Shown: positions 9,485-18,037, counted from the first letter of the stretch. The stretch is 64,000 nt of DNA from Burkholderia diffusa (GCF_902499115.1 NZ_CABVPN010000037.1:4061-68060); one strand, 5' to 3'. The notes: a model not told the origin generated them from the sequence alone. Numbers and translations: made by a program.

Positions 9485-9908
9485 TTCCCCACGTATTGCT
9501 TCGCGCGCACCGCGCGCATCGTGTCACCGCCCTACGCGACCGCCGCCCTTTGCGCAACCACCCCGCCCCGCAGGGCATTCCAGCACGTTGATGCGCTCTT
9601 TACATAGGCAGGCGATGCGCGCTGCGAAGGCAAACGTTTGCATGCCTCGATTTCCGTGCGCGAACCCGCGAAACTTGCCCTTCTCCTGCCGGGCGCATCA
9701 CCCGCTGCAACAATCGCGGCGCAGCAATTGTCAACTATTTCAAAAAGAGGAACAGTCCTTGATGTGCTTGATATATATGGACTTTTTCCCGCTGTTACCT
9801 TTTCGAGACACTTTATTTTTTAAGCTTTCTTGCATGTATGGCACTGAGCTATTCTCCAATCCGCAACAAATAACGAATGACGATTCATTTGCGTGGAGAT
9901 ACTCAACG
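9485..9908 (+). other. Intergenic region and AT-rich porin leader
   Basis: No gene is supported here. The last 200 bases (about 9700-9908) are clearly richer in A+T than the surroundings, including TATATATGG near 9770 and a TTTATTTTTTAAG run near 9810, as expected for a strong porin promoter and long 5' leader. A GGAGA ribosome-binding site sits 8-12 bases before the porin ATG. I could not assign -35/-10 boxes with confidence. Confidence 0.5.
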
Positions 9909-11066
9909 ATGAAGAAACTCGCACTCTCGACCCTCTCGCTCGCCCTGCTGGGCGCCGCTGGCGCTGCTCACGCTCAATCGAGCGTCACGCTGTATGGTGT
10001 GATCGATACGTCGATCACGTATGTTCACGGTAACGACGGCCAAGCCAACAACTCGTGGTCGATGGGCAGCGGCAACCTGCAAGGCAGCCGCTTCGGCCTG
10101 AAGGGTGCAGAAGACCTCGGCGGCGGCCTGAAGGCGATCTTCCAGTTGGAAAACGGCTTCAACTCTGCATCGGGTGCGCTGGGTCAGGGTAAGCGCATGT
10201 TCGGTCGCCAAGCTTACGTCGGTCTGGAAAGCAACCAGTACGGTACGCTGACGCTGGGTCGCCAGTACGACCCGATCGTCGACCTGGTTCAGGGCGTCAC
10301 GGCTGACAACTATTTCGGCAGCGTCTTCGCAACGCCGGGCGACGTCGACAACAACGACAACAGCCTGCGCGTCAGCAACGCGATCAAGTACACGTCGCCG
10401 GTGTTCGCCGGGTTGCAGGTCGAAGGCATGTACGCCCTCGGCGGTGTTGCAGGCAAGACGGGCTCAGGCCAAACCTGGTCGGTCGCAGCCGCCTACAACA
10501 ATGGCCCGATCGGCGTTGCTGCTGGTTACTTCTACGCAAACAACCCGACGCCGACCGCCGGCGCGCGCACCGACTGGACGTCGACGACGTCGGACAACAT
10601 CGTCGACGGCCCGATCAACCAGGGCTACGTCTCGGCGAAGTCGATCGGCATCGCGCAAGTCGCCGGCCAGTACGCCATCGGCCCGGTGACGCTCGGCCTC
10701 GGCTACAGCAACGCACAGTACAAGCCGGACGCATCGTCGGGCTTCGGTTCGACCGAGAAGTACAACACGGGCCGCGCGTTCGTGACGTATCAGGTCACGC
10801 CGCCGGTGCTGCTGGGTGTCGGCTACTCGTACACGAAGGCGAGCGGCAACACGGACGCCAAGTACCATCAGGTTTCGCTGGGCGCGGATTACTCGCTGTC
10901 GAAGCGCACGGACATCTACCTGGTTGGCGCATACCAGCACGCAAGCGGCACGCAGCTCAACGCCGACGGCACGACGTCGCCGGCACAAGCTTCGGTCGGT
11001 TCGTATGGCATCGCCGGCACGAAGTCGCAGGAAATCGTTGCACTCGGCCTTCGCCACAAGTTCTAA
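9909..11066 (+). CDS. Gram-negative porin (OmpC-like trimeric porin)
   Basis: This is an outer-membrane diffusion channel. The 385-residue precursor begins MKKLALSTLSLALLGAAGAAHA, a classic signal peptide cleaved after AHA, then QSSVTLYGVIDTSI, the first beta-strand of beta-proteobacterial 16-stranded porins. It ends in LGLRHKF with the terminal phenylalanine needed for outer-membrane insertion. The gene uses fewer rare codons than its neighbours, as expected for a highly expressed protein. ATG 9909 was chosen for the GGAGA site and signal peptide. Two hairpins follow. It is monocistronic. Confidence 0.94.
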   Translation: MKKLALSTLSLALLGAAGAAHAQSSVTLYGVIDTSITYVHGNDGQANNSWSMGSGNLQGSRFGLKGAEDLGGGLKAIFQLENGFNSASGALGQGKRMFGRQAYVGLESNQYGTLTLGRQYDPIVDLVQGVTADNYFGSVFATPGDVDNNDNSLRVSNAIKYTSPVFAGLQVEGMYALGGVAGKTGSGQTWSVAAAYNNGPIGVAAGYFYANNPTPTAGARTDWTSTTSDNIVDGPINQGYVSAKSIGIAQVAGQYAIGPVTLGLGYSNAQYKPDASSGFGSTEKYNTGRAFVTYQVTPPVLLGVGYSYTKASGNTDAKYHQVSLGADYSLSKRTDIYLVGAYQHASGTQLNADGTTSPAQASVGSYGIAGTKSQEIVALGLRHKF

Positions 11067-11085
11067 GAAGTACGTTTCCGGTGTG

Positions 11086-11157
11086 CATGGCGTCTCCGAC
11101 GCCATGTCGCCGAACTGCAAAACCAGTCACCGGCTTCGGCCATGGCTGGTTTTTTTT
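11086..11157 (+). terminator. Tandem hairpins and rho-independent terminator after the porin gene
   Basis: A perfect 9-base-pair hairpin (CATGGCGTC / TCC / GACGCCATG, 11086-11106) is followed by a terminator at 11119-11157: outer stem AACCAG/CTGGTT, inner stem GGC-TTCG-GCC with a stable UUCG tetraloop, then eight T residues. The first hairpin may protect the 3' end of a highly expressed porin mRNA. Confidence 0.88.
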
Positions 11158-11535
11158 CGTCCGTTGCCGGCGGCGCCGTGGCGGGCGATGGCCGCGGTCG
11201 GCACTCTGGGTACGGCAACCGGCCGGGAGCGGTTCCTGAGCCGCCTGTCGCGCGCTGGAAGCCTGTCCAACGCATCCGGACACCCCTTGCTGTCCGAGAT
11301 CTGCATACGGCCGGTCAGGCGCACACCGCCGCACGGGCCACGCCACATCCCTCTTGACGCCTGACAACGGGATCCGTCATCGCAACGGACGCGTGTCCGT
11401 GCGCCCTGCCGATTTCGATGCCGTGACGCGAAGCACTATGCTTCGACGTGTCGATTTCGACGGCATTCGCCCGTCGTATCGATGGCGGCACGCGAATTGC
11501 GCCGTCCCTCATCGACATCCGACAGGAGACGCTCC
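11158..11535. other. Intergenic region with no recognised gene
   Basis: This stretch separates the porin terminator from the VOC gene. Possible reading frames are short and arginine-rich with no recognisable domain. The only clear element is an AGGAGA ribosome-binding site (11524-11529) serving the next gene. Confidence 0.4.
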
Positions 11536-12009
11536 ATGACGATTCAGAAGATCACGCCGTTCCTCTGGTACGTGACGGAAGCCGAAGAAGCCGCGGCCTT
11601 CTACGCCGGCATTTTCCCGAACTCGCGCGTCGTGCGCGTCACGGCGGTAGCCGGCACCAGCGGCACCCGGATGGTCGAATTCGAGCTGTTCGGCCAGCCG
11701 TTCATCGCGATGAGCCACCCGCGCACCGAGACGTTCAATCACGCGATCTCGCTGATGGTCAGTTGCGCCGACCAGACGGAACTCGACCGCTACTGGAGCG
11801 CGCTGCTCGACAACGGCGGCACGGCCGACGGCTGCGGCTGGCTGCGTGACCGCTTCGGCGTCTCATGGCAGATCGTGCCCGACGCGCTGATCCCGATGAT
11901 GGCCGACCGCGACGAGGCCAAGGCGGCGCGCGTGGCCGCGGCCATGATGCAGATGACGAAGTTCGACGTCGCCACGCTGAAGGCCGCCTACGCCGGCACG
12001 GCGGGCTGA
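11536..12009 (+). CDS. VOC-superfamily protein, PhnB/3-demethylubiquinone methyltransferase-like
   Basis: This 157-residue protein has the PhnB-like fold of the glyoxalase/VOC superfamily: ITPFLWYVTEAEEAAAFYAGIFPNS-type opening (residues 5-28) and an internal GVSWQIVP motif near residue 113. Many relatives are annotated as 3-demethylubiquinone-9 3-methyltransferase by similarity only; no activity can be read from the sequence. Start ATG 11536 follows AGGAGA by 6 bases. It is a single gene followed by a relic region. Confidence 0.85.
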   Translation: MTIQKITPFLWYVTEAEEAAAFYAGIFPNSRVVRVTAVAGTSGTRMVEFELFGQPFIAMSHPRTETFNHAISLMVSCADQTELDRYWSALLDNGGTADGCGWLRDRFGVSWQIVPDALIPMMADRDEAKAARVAAAMMQMTKFDVATLKAAYAGTAG

Positions 12010-12148
12010 CGAAGCACGGGCGCTGCGGCCTCCTTCGCGCGGGCATCGGCACGCCTGTGGAGCGCGTGCGATACGCGCATGATCGCGGTCGTCGACGCGG
12101 TTGCCTCGCACCGCGATGCAATCGCGGGCAGCGGCCGTTCGCGCGCTG

Positions 12149-12665
12149 CTACGCCGACAACATGGCTTCGACGATCCGTCGCACGGAACGCACGAATGCG
12201 GCGACCGGTTCGCCCGACAACAGCGTGTCGGCACCCTCACCGCCGCCGCGCAGATAGACGGTACGCGCGGCCGACAGGACGGGCCGGTACGTGTCGGGCA
12301 GGCGCGCCGGCGCTCACGTCGCGGCGACATCCTTCGGCGCGATCCCGCCGGTTGCGGCGCCGTACCAGATGCGTGCGATCGCGAGCACGACGTTGCATTC
12401 GTCGCCGCGCCAGTCCGGCTCGGCATCCCACTGCGCACCGTGAAGTCGCTTGCGGGCACCGCGTCGAACCATGCGGCCGCGCGCGGCCCGCGCAGCGCAA
12501 CGTCGTGCTGCCGCACCTTGGTCAACAGAATCGCCAGATCGTGATCGACGCACGCCGGCTCGACGATACCCGCGCGACACACGCGCAACGCGTGGCGATG
12601 CCCAGCCGCGCGCCGGCACGAACACGACGATCCGGCCATCCGTGCAAGCGGCCCGCAGCACCGGA
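12149..12665 (-). pseudogene. Decayed aminoglycoside 3''-adenylyltransferase (aadA/ANT(3'')-like) relic
   Basis: Fragments of an AadA-type protein occur on the minus strand in two frames. At about 12573-12442 the frame reads AGIVEPACVDHDLAILL then TKVRQHDVALRGP, matching the AadA segment before the C-terminal domain. At 12442 the frame changes, losing several codons, and continues as DWRGDECNVVLAIARIWYGA then IAPKDVAA. A TGA (12316-12314) stands where AadA has tryptophan, and the frame then runs on through RLPDTYRPVL to a TAG at 12149. The catalytic N-terminal nucleotidyltransferase half is missing or unrecognisable. The 5' boundary is approximate. A functional resistance enzyme is not expected. 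Confidence 0.75.
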
Positions 12666-12733
12666 TGCGCATCACGTCATGCCGTATCCGCGCCATGCGA
12701 TGCCGACGCGGCCGCGCGATTTGCGCGGCGCAA

Positions 12734-12764
12734 TAAAAATCCCCGCACGCTTTCGCGTACGGGG
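12734..12764 (-). terminator. Terminator of the HU-like gene
   Basis: On the minus strand, CCCCG-ACGC paired with GCGT-CGGGG around a short GAAA-type loop (12741-12764) is followed by ATTTTTATT. It lies 50 bases after the stop of the HU-like gene. Confidence 0.85.
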
Positions 12765-12813
12765 ACCGTCGGACATCGCAACGGCCGCCGCATTCGGCGA
12801 CCGTTACGCGGCA

Positions 12814-13263
12814 TTACGCAGCCGCGTCCTTCAGCTTCTTCAGCGCACGTGCCTTCACGCGCACGCTGGCCGGCTTTGCCGGGAACCAGCGCTCTTCGCC
12901 CGTGAACGGATCCTTGCCGAAGCGCTTCTTCTTCGCCGGCACGACTTGCGCCGTGATCTTCAGCAGACCCGGCAGCGTGAACTCGCCTGCGCCCTTCTTG
13001 TGAACCGAGCCCAGCACGACGTTCTCGAGTGCGACGAGCACTGCCTTGACCGCCTTCACTTCGACAGCTGCGCGCTCAGCGATGTGCGTTGCGAGCGATG
13101 CCTTCGTGAACTTGTCCTTCAGCGGCGTCGGAGCAGCCGGTGCTGCCTTCGCGACAGCCTTCTTGGCCACTACTTTCTTCGCGGGCGCAGCCTTTTTGGC
13201 AGCCACTTTCTTGGTGGCCGGTGCGGCAGCCTTCTTGGCCACCTTTTTTGCGGAAGTCGCCAT
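12814..13263 (-). CDS. HU-family histone-like DNA-binding protein with lysine/alanine-rich N-terminal tail
   Basis: This nucleoid protein has two parts. Residues 1-50 are a histone H1-like tail rich in AAKKA-type repeats. Residues about 51-149 form an HU/IHF domain with the characteristic GEFTLPGLLKI-like segment and FGKDPFTGEERWFPAKPA, which includes the DNA-intercalating arm. Tail-plus-HU proteins occur in Burkholderia and Bordetella; the tail probably gives extra non-specific DNA contacts. ATG 13263 is used because TAGGAGAAAC precedes it. Confidence 0.92.
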   Translation of the reverse strand: MATSAKKVAKKAAAPATKKVAAKKAAPAKKVVAKKAVAKAAPAAPTPLKDKFTKASLATHIAERAAVEVKAVKAVLVALENVVLGSVHKKGAGEFTLPGLLKITAQVVPAKKKRFGKDPFTGEERWFPAKPASVRVKARALKKLKDAAA

Positions 13264-13574
13264 GTTTCTCCTACCAGGTGTGGTCGTTGGATACACGAAG
13301 CGTGCAACGCGCGCGCTTCAACGCCGGATTCTACAAGCGCCTTGACGCTTCGTGGAGTACTTTTATGCGTTTTCGCGGGGTTTCCCGCAGGTTTTGTTGC
13401 GCGCGACCGACTTCGACGGCACGCCAGGGTCTGTTTACGCCTGGAACGCGCATGCGCAAACAGACCCTGGCATCGAAAAACGCCTTCACGTATACGTCCA
13501 AACGCGTCCGATCGCGAATTACGTTCGATATTTGCGCACCTATACTGACTTCGCTCAGTGCCCCGGATGCCTTC
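13264..13574. other. Divergent intergenic region with a 14-bp inverted repeat
   Basis: This region lies between the HU-like gene and the first bce-II acyltransferase, transcribed away from each other. It contains a perfect inverted repeat (13423-13436 and 13458-13471) and one copy of the octamer TCGATATT (13525-13532) also seen in other bce intergenic regions. Promoters for both genes are expected here but were not assigned. Confidence 0.5.
13423..13471. repeat. Inverted repeat GCCAGGGTCTGTTT ... AAACAGACCCTGGC
   Basis: Two perfectly complementary 14-base arms flank a 21-base spacer. Neither side has a T-tract, so a simple terminator is unlikely. Position between divergent genes suggests a protein-binding site, an RNA hairpin in the acyltransferase leader, or a dispersed repeat. 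Confidence 0.7.
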
Positions 13575-14693
13575 ATGCGCGAAGTCAGATACGTCAAAGG
13601 ACTCGACGGCCTGCGAGCCATCGCCGTCATCCTCGTTTTCCTGTCCCACAAGGGCCACGTCCTCGCTGTCGACGTGGGCAAGCTCGGTGTGTGGACGTTC
13701 TTCTTCATCAGCGGATTCCTGATCGTCGGCGAACTGCATCGCAATCGTCAGGCGATCGAGTGCGGCGCGATGACGCGCCGCCATGCGCTGGCGCTGTTTC
13801 TCGCGAAGCGCGCGCTGCGGATCTTTCCCGTCTACTACCTGCTGCTCGCCGCGCTCGCGATCGCGCACGCGCTGTTCTACCAGCGCGGCGTCGATCTCGG
13901 GCTCGCGTGGCACGCCACGTTCCTGTCGAATTACTGGATCGGTGCCGTCAAGGACGGCTGGCCGGGCTCCACGTCGCACTTCTGGAGCCTCGCGGTTGAG
14001 CAGCAGTTCTATCTGATTGCGCCGCTCACGCTGCTCGCGGTGCCGGCCGCACGCCACGTCGTGCTCGGCGTCGCGGCCGTCGCGCTCTGCGCGTTCGCGC
14101 ATCTCGCGCTCTACGCGGTCGACGCATCGCCGGTGCTGATCTACGCGTTTTCCCCGTGGAATTTCGCGCTGATCGCGCTGGGTGGCGTCGGTGCGATGGC
14201 GCTCGCCGATCGCGGCCAGGACGTCGTCCGCCGCATTCCGCCCGGCTGGCTAGGCGCCGCCGGCGTCGTGTTCTTCCTCGCACTGCCCGCGTTCACGATG
14301 CTGCCGGACGTCGTCACGGGGCTCGCGGATCTCGGCCTGTCCGCGTCACTCGGCGCGCTGATGCTGTGGATCGTCACCGAACCCGACCATCCGGCCGTGG
14401 CACTGCTCGACTGGGCACCGCTCGTCTATCTCGGCACGATCAGCTACGGCTTCTATCTGTTCCACAACCTGATTCCGGCACGTTTCGGGGAGATGCCCGC
14501 GCTGTTCGCGCACGTGCCGATGCCCGCAATCGTCCGGGACGTGCTGCCCGAACTGCTGCAGTTCGCGCTCGCCGTGCTGCTTGCCCATCTGTCGTGGCGC
14601 TATCTGGAAAAGCGCCTGCTCGACTTCAAGAAGCCGATCGCCGCGATGCTGGACCGGTACTTCGTCGCGCGGCCGAGCACGTCGCCGCGCTGA
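13575..14693 (+). CDS. bceU: Membrane acyltransferase (acyltransferase-3 family), cepacian cluster, BceU-like
   Basis: This 372-residue integral membrane protein has about ten hydrophobic helices. It carries the acyltransferase-3 signature GLDGLRAIAVILVFLSHKG at residues 9-27 with the conserved histidine, and HFWSLAVEQQFYLIAP in the middle. Such enzymes O-acetylate surface polysaccharides using acetyl groups passed across the inner membrane. It sits at one end of the bce-II cluster, convergent with the UDP-glucose pyrophosphorylase gene. The symbol comes from position in the known bceM-U order and is inferred. Confidence 0.8.
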   Translation: MREVRYVKGLDGLRAIAVILVFLSHKGHVLAVDVGKLGVWTFFFISGFLIVGELHRNRQAIECGAMTRRHALALFLAKRALRIFPVYYLLLAALAIAHALFYQRGVDLGLAWHATFLSNYWIGAVKDGWPGSTSHFWSLAVEQQFYLIAPLTLLAVPAARHVVLGVAAVALCAFAHLALYAVDASPVLIYAFSPWNFALIALGGVGAMALADRGQDVVRRIPPGWLGAAGVVFFLALPAFTMLPDVVTGLADLGLSASLGALMLWIVTEPDHPAVALLDWAPLVYLGTISYGFYLFHNLIPARFGEMPALFAHVPMPAIVRDVLPELLQFALAVLLAHLSWRYLEKRLLDFKKPIAAMLDRYFVARPSTSPR

Positions 14694-14940
14694 GCGTGAT
14701 ACCGGCACGGACGCGACGCAGCCGGTAAGCAACCGTCGCTCGTCAGGCCGCAAGCGACCGGCGCTTCGGCACCGGTTTCATCACCGCGATGTCCCGCATC
14801 CGGCGCACCGTGCAACGCGCTCGAGCCGACGTCGCCGTCTGGCGGCATACCAGAATCGTCGCGCACGCACCCGCTGGAATGCGCCCGAAATCAGTATCGC
14901 CGCTCACCCGCCGCCGCACGCCCGCGCTTCGTCCACACGC
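14694..14940. other. Convergent intergenic region, no gene recognised
   Basis: This spacer lies between the acyltransferase stop and the galU-type terminator. Only short arginine-rich frames are possible and no conserved domain was seen. Confidence 0.4.
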
Positions 14941-14972
14941 AAAAAAGCCCCGACGCACGAGGCAGCCGGGGC
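14941..14972 (-). terminator. Terminator after the UDP-glucose pyrophosphorylase gene
   Basis: On the minus strand a GCCCCG/CGGGGC stem (14947-14972) is followed by TTTTTT. It lies 45 bases beyond the bceT/galU stop. Confidence 0.8.
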
Positions 14973-15016
14973 CAACGGAACAACCACCACCTGAAACAAC
15001 GGAGCAGCGCGACTGC

Positions 15017-15904
15017 TTATGCGACAGCAGCCAGCGCGGGCAGACAGGTACGCAGGTACGCCTCGAATTCGCGGCTCACTTCCGGATGCTGGAGCGCGAG
15101 TTCGACGGTCGCCTTGAGGTAGCCGATCTTGCTGCCGCAATCGAAACGCGTGCCGTAGTAGCGATACGCGAGCACCTGTTCGTTCGCGAGCAGCGTCTGG
15201 ACCGCGTCGGTCAGCTGCAACTCGCCGCCGGCGCCCGGCTTGAGCTTGCGCAGGTGATCGAAGATCGTCGGCATGAACACGTAGCGGCCGACCACGCCGA
15301 GGTTCGACGGCGCGTCTTCCGGCGCCGGCTTCTCGATGATGCCCGACAGCTTGATGATGTCCTCTTCCCACTCGCGGCCTTCGACGACACCGTACGAGCG
15401 GCTGTCCTCGCGCGGGATCGTCTCGACCCCGATCACCGAGCTGTGATAGTGGTCGAACACGTCGACGAGCTGCTTGAGCACCGGCTGTTCGCCGTGCAGC
15501 AGGTCGTCGGCGAGAATCACCGCGAACGGCTCGCCGTGCACGAGCTTTTCCGCGCACAGCACCGCGTGGCCGAGACCGAGCGCTTCCGGCTGGCGCACGT
15601 AGAAGCAGTTCACATTGCTCGGCTTGATGCCGCGCACGAGTTCGAGCAGCTTTTCCTTGCCGCGCGCCTCGAGTTCGGCCTCGATCTCGTACGACTTGTC
15701 GAAGTGATCCTCGATCGCGCGCTTGCTGCGCCCGGTCACGAAGATCATCTCGGTGATACCGGCGTTGATCGCTTCCTCGACCGCGTACTGGATCAGCGGC
15801 TTGTCGACGACGGGCAGCATCTCCTTCGGGCTCGCCTTCGTTGCCGGGAGGAACCGCGTGCCGAGACCGGCGACGGGGAACACGGCCTTGGTGACTTTCA
15901 ACAT
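15017..15904 (-). CDS. bceT: UTP-glucose-1-phosphate uridylyltransferase, BceT/GalU-like
   Basis: This enzyme makes UDP-glucose from glucose-1-phosphate and UTP, a precursor of UDP-glucuronate, UDP-glucose and UDP-galactose for the polysaccharide. The 295-residue protein begins MLKVTKAVFPVAGLGTRFLP, with the nucleotide-binding loop GLGTRFLPATKASPKEML, and contains FAVILADD and EKPAPEDAPSNLGVVGRYVF, all typical of bacterial GalU. ATG 15904 was chosen because the GalU homology begins there. It lies within the bce-II cluster, where BceT is the UDP-glucose pyrophosphorylase. Confidence 0.93.
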   Translation of the reverse strand: MLKVTKAVFPVAGLGTRFLPATKASPKEMLPVVDKPLIQYAVEEAINAGITEMIFVTGRSKRAIEDHFDKSYEIEAELEARGKEKLLELVRGIKPSNVNCFYVRQPEALGLGHAVLCAEKLVHGEPFAVILADDLLHGEQPVLKQLVDVFDHYHSSVIGVETIPREDSRSYGVVEGREWEEDIIKLSGIIEKPAPEDAPSNLGVVGRYVFMPTIFDHLRKLKPGAGGELQLTDAVQTLLANEQVLAYRYYGTRFDCGSKIGYLKATVELALQHPEVSREFEAYLRTCLPALAAVA

Positions 15905-16070
15905 GTTCGCATCCTGGTTGCGTTGACTGCGCCGCGTCACTGGACGACCCGGCGCGATTGTTTTTCGAACGGCATATCGAGAACCGGCGGCACGGCCAAT
16001 TCCACTCCGCTCATTTTCGATATGGACCTATTGCCCATGTTTCCGGAAAATGGATAATCCGCGCACCCGG

Positions 16071-16078
16071 TCGATATT
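16071..16078. promoter_or_regulatory. TCGATATT octamer in the bceT/bceS intergenic region
   Basis: The same octamer, in either orientation, appears at 13525-13532, 24427-24434 and 24470-24477, all in non-coding DNA of the exopolysaccharide cluster, and a one-base variant lies at 16017-16024. An AT-rich octamer should be rare in this GC-rich sequence. Its role as an operator is speculation. Confidence 0.3.
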
Positions 16079-16132
16079 GCCGAACCCAGTGCCGAAACAT
16101 AAACAAATTACCGATTTTCCGGATACAAATTC

Positions 16133-16276
16133 TTACGATTCGAATTCCTCGATATACGGGACGCCGCCCCGCTCGAGGCCCGGGCGAATCGGCTCGTTCT
16201 TCAGCGCCTCGCGGTACGCCGACAGCACGGCCATGACCAGCAGTACTGCCGCGCTCGCGATCCAATGCATGTCCAT
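16133..16276 (-). CDS. Small single-helix membrane protein of unknown function
   Basis: This 47-residue protein has one N-terminal hydrophobic helix (HWIASAAVLLVMAVLSAY, residues 4-21) followed by a charged tail ending in EEFES. ATG 16276 has an AGGAGCGGC ribosome-binding site. It lies between the UDP-glucose pyrophosphorylase and an acyltransferase, in an AT-richer intergenic stretch. No family was recognised. Codon use is GC-rich at third positions, which supports real coding. A membrane-bound helper of polysaccharide export is possible but unproven. Confidence 0.55.
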   Translation of the reverse strand: MDMHWIASAAVLLVMAVLSAYREALKNEPIRPGLERGGVPYIEEFES

Positions 16277-16489
16277 CTTGCCGCTCCTTGCATCAATCAA
16301 CTGGAGCTTCAAACTATCAGAAAAAAATCGGCAAATAATTGTGGCGGCGACGGAACCGCTTTCAGACCGGAATAAAACCACCATCTGAAACATCATTATT
16401 TCCCGGCGAGATTTTTTTATTCATTCGATCGAATTCTTGCGCATTACGATTGGACCATCCCCTTCATCCGTCGCAAGGAATCGAATCGC

Positions 16490-17665
16490 ATGCAAGCTTT
16501 CAGCGGATCGTCTTTGACCGCGCCACCCGTCGCCGACCACAAGGAACACGTGATCGACGCGATGCGCGGGTTCGCGGCGCTGCTCGTCGCCTATTTCCAC
16601 TGCCGCCAGGTCGTCTGGGTCGGCATGCAGAGCTTCCATCACGCTTACGGTCATGCGCTGAACCCGAGCGTGATCGCCGGCTACCTGACCTTCCCGTTCG
16701 CGTGGGGCTCCGCCGGCGTGCCGATCTTCTTCGTGATCAGCGGCTACTGCATCCATCGCAACGCGGCGCTCAAGCTCGCGGCCAACCCGGCGTACCGGCT
16801 CGACGCACCGAACTTCTGGGCGCGCCGCTTCGCGCGCATCTACCCGGTGCTGCTCGCCGCGCTGCTGTTCACGCTCGCGATGGACGCGGTCAGCCTGCAG
16901 ATCGCGCCGGTCAGCCACAAGATCCGCGACGTCGGCCTCACCGCGTTCCTCGTGAACCTGTTCTCGCTGCAGGGCGTCGCCGGCTACACGTACGGGTCGA
17001 ACGGCGCGCTCTGGACGCTGTCGCTCGAAGTGCAGTTCTATGCGATCTACCCGCTGCTGTTCGCGCTGCGCCGCCGGATCGGCATGCCGGCCATCGTGGC
17101 GGCCGTCGCGCTCGTCAACGTCGCGTCGGCGTGGCTGCTCGAACGGCACGACCTGCAGCTCTTCACGTCGTACTGGCTGTCCTGGACGGTCGGCGCGTGG
17201 ATCGCCGACGTGCGCGCGCAGCCGGCGCGCGGCACGGCCGCCGTGCCGTCGCGCGCCTGGTATCTCGCGGCGGCCGCGCTGCTGGCCGCGGGCTGCGGCG
17301 CGTTCCATTTCGGCCAGTACGGCGCGTTCCAGCTGTGGGCTGCCGGCTTCGCGTGCTTCCTGTACCGCGCGCTCGCCTGCCCGCCGCGCCCGACGCCGCT
17401 CTTGCGCGTGCTCGGCTGGTTCGGCGACTTCAGCTACTCGCTGTACCTGATCCATCTGCCGCTGTTCGTCTGCGTCGGCTCGGTGCTGTTCCACTCCGAA
17501 CTGCAACTGTCGATCTGGCCGTCGATCGCGTTCATGGCCGCCGCGATTCCGGTCGCCTACGTGTTCTACCGGCTGTTCGAACGCCCCGCGATGATGTGGT
17601 CGGCCAGCCTGAAGCCGACGCGTGCGGCCCGCGTCGTGGCACCGGCACCCGAACGGGCTGTCTGA
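16490..17665 (+). CDS. bceS: Membrane acyltransferase (acyltransferase-3 family), BceS-like
   Basis: This 391-residue polytopic membrane protein has the acyltransferase-3 opening VIDAMRGFAALLVAYFHCRQ (residues 21-40) and a conserved GSAGVPIFFVISGYCIHRN segment. It is expected to add O-acetyl groups to the cepacian repeat unit. It is divergent from the bceT side and convergent with the two-domain glycosyltransferase. ATG 16490 is preceded by AAGGA about 10 bases upstream. The gene symbol is by cluster position. A strong terminator follows. Confidence 0.82.
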   Translation: MQAFSGSSLTAPPVADHKEHVIDAMRGFAALLVAYFHCRQVVWVGMQSFHHAYGHALNPSVIAGYLTFPFAWGSAGVPIFFVISGYCIHRNAALKLAANPAYRLDAPNFWARRFARIYPVLLAALLFTLAMDAVSLQIAPVSHKIRDVGLTAFLVNLFSLQGVAGYTYGSNGALWTLSLEVQFYAIYPLLFALRRRIGMPAIVAAVALVNVASAWLLERHDLQLFTSYWLSWTVGAWIADVRAQPARGTAAVPSRAWYLAAAALLAAGCGAFHFGQYGAFQLWAAGFACFLYRALACPPRPTPLLRVLGWFGDFSYSLYLIHLPLFVCVGSVLFHSELQLSIWPSIAFMAAAIPVAYVFYRLFERPAMMWSASLKPTRAARVVAPAPERAV

Positions 17666-17687
17666 GCGCGCCATTACCGGCGCTCCC

Positions 17688-17724
17688 TGCCCCCGCGCGA
17701 ACTCGAGTCGTGCGGGGGCATTTT
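17688..17724 (+). terminator. Terminator after bceS
   Basis: A perfect 9-base-pair stem (TGCCCCCGC/GCGGGGGCA, 17688-17720) with an internally pairing loop is followed by TTTT. It starts 22 bases after the stop codon. Confidence 0.85.
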
Positions 17725-17997
17725 CATGGGCGTGACGCGCGCGGGGGATGCATTTGCGCGTCGGGTGCGGCTGGTATGACGCACCGAAGTGCACATACGG
17801 CGTCACACGCCGCCCGGGCGGCTGCACTACCGTCGCATCGCCCGCCCCCTCGCCGGCCTCACTGCATGGCCTCACGGCGTTCCGTGAAGCAATGCCGATC
17901 CAGACGGCGAGGGTTCCCCCAAGGCCCCGTGCGCGAACGCATCACCAGCTCGCCTCCGGCAACCCGCGCCTGACGCGTATCAGGCTCCCGCCCGCCC
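17725..17997. other. Convergent intergenic region, nothing recognised
   Basis: The stretch lies between two facing terminators (bceS on the plus strand, bceR on the minus strand). No domain, RNA gene or repeat was seen. Confidence 0.4.
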
Positions 17998-18037
17998 AAA
18001 AAGCGGAACCCTCATGCAGCGCACCGCCGCATGAGGG
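17998..18037 (-). terminator. Terminator of the bceP-bceQ-bceR transcript
   Basis: On the minus strand CCCTCATGC/GCATGAGGG (18037-18009) is followed by TTCCGCTTTTT. It lies 45 bases past the glycosyltransferase stop. Confidence 0.8.

Noticed and set aside
9638..9823. Short open frames in the porin leader
   Set aside because: No ribosome-binding site, AT-rich composition unlike local coding DNA, and no homology seen.
12149..12665. A functional aminoglycoside-resistance gene
   Set aside because: The reading frame is broken by at least one frameshift and an internal stop and lacks the catalytic half.
13423..13471. Ends of an insertion sequence or integron attC site
   Set aside because: Only 49 bases in total with no transposase, direct repeats or integrase nearby.
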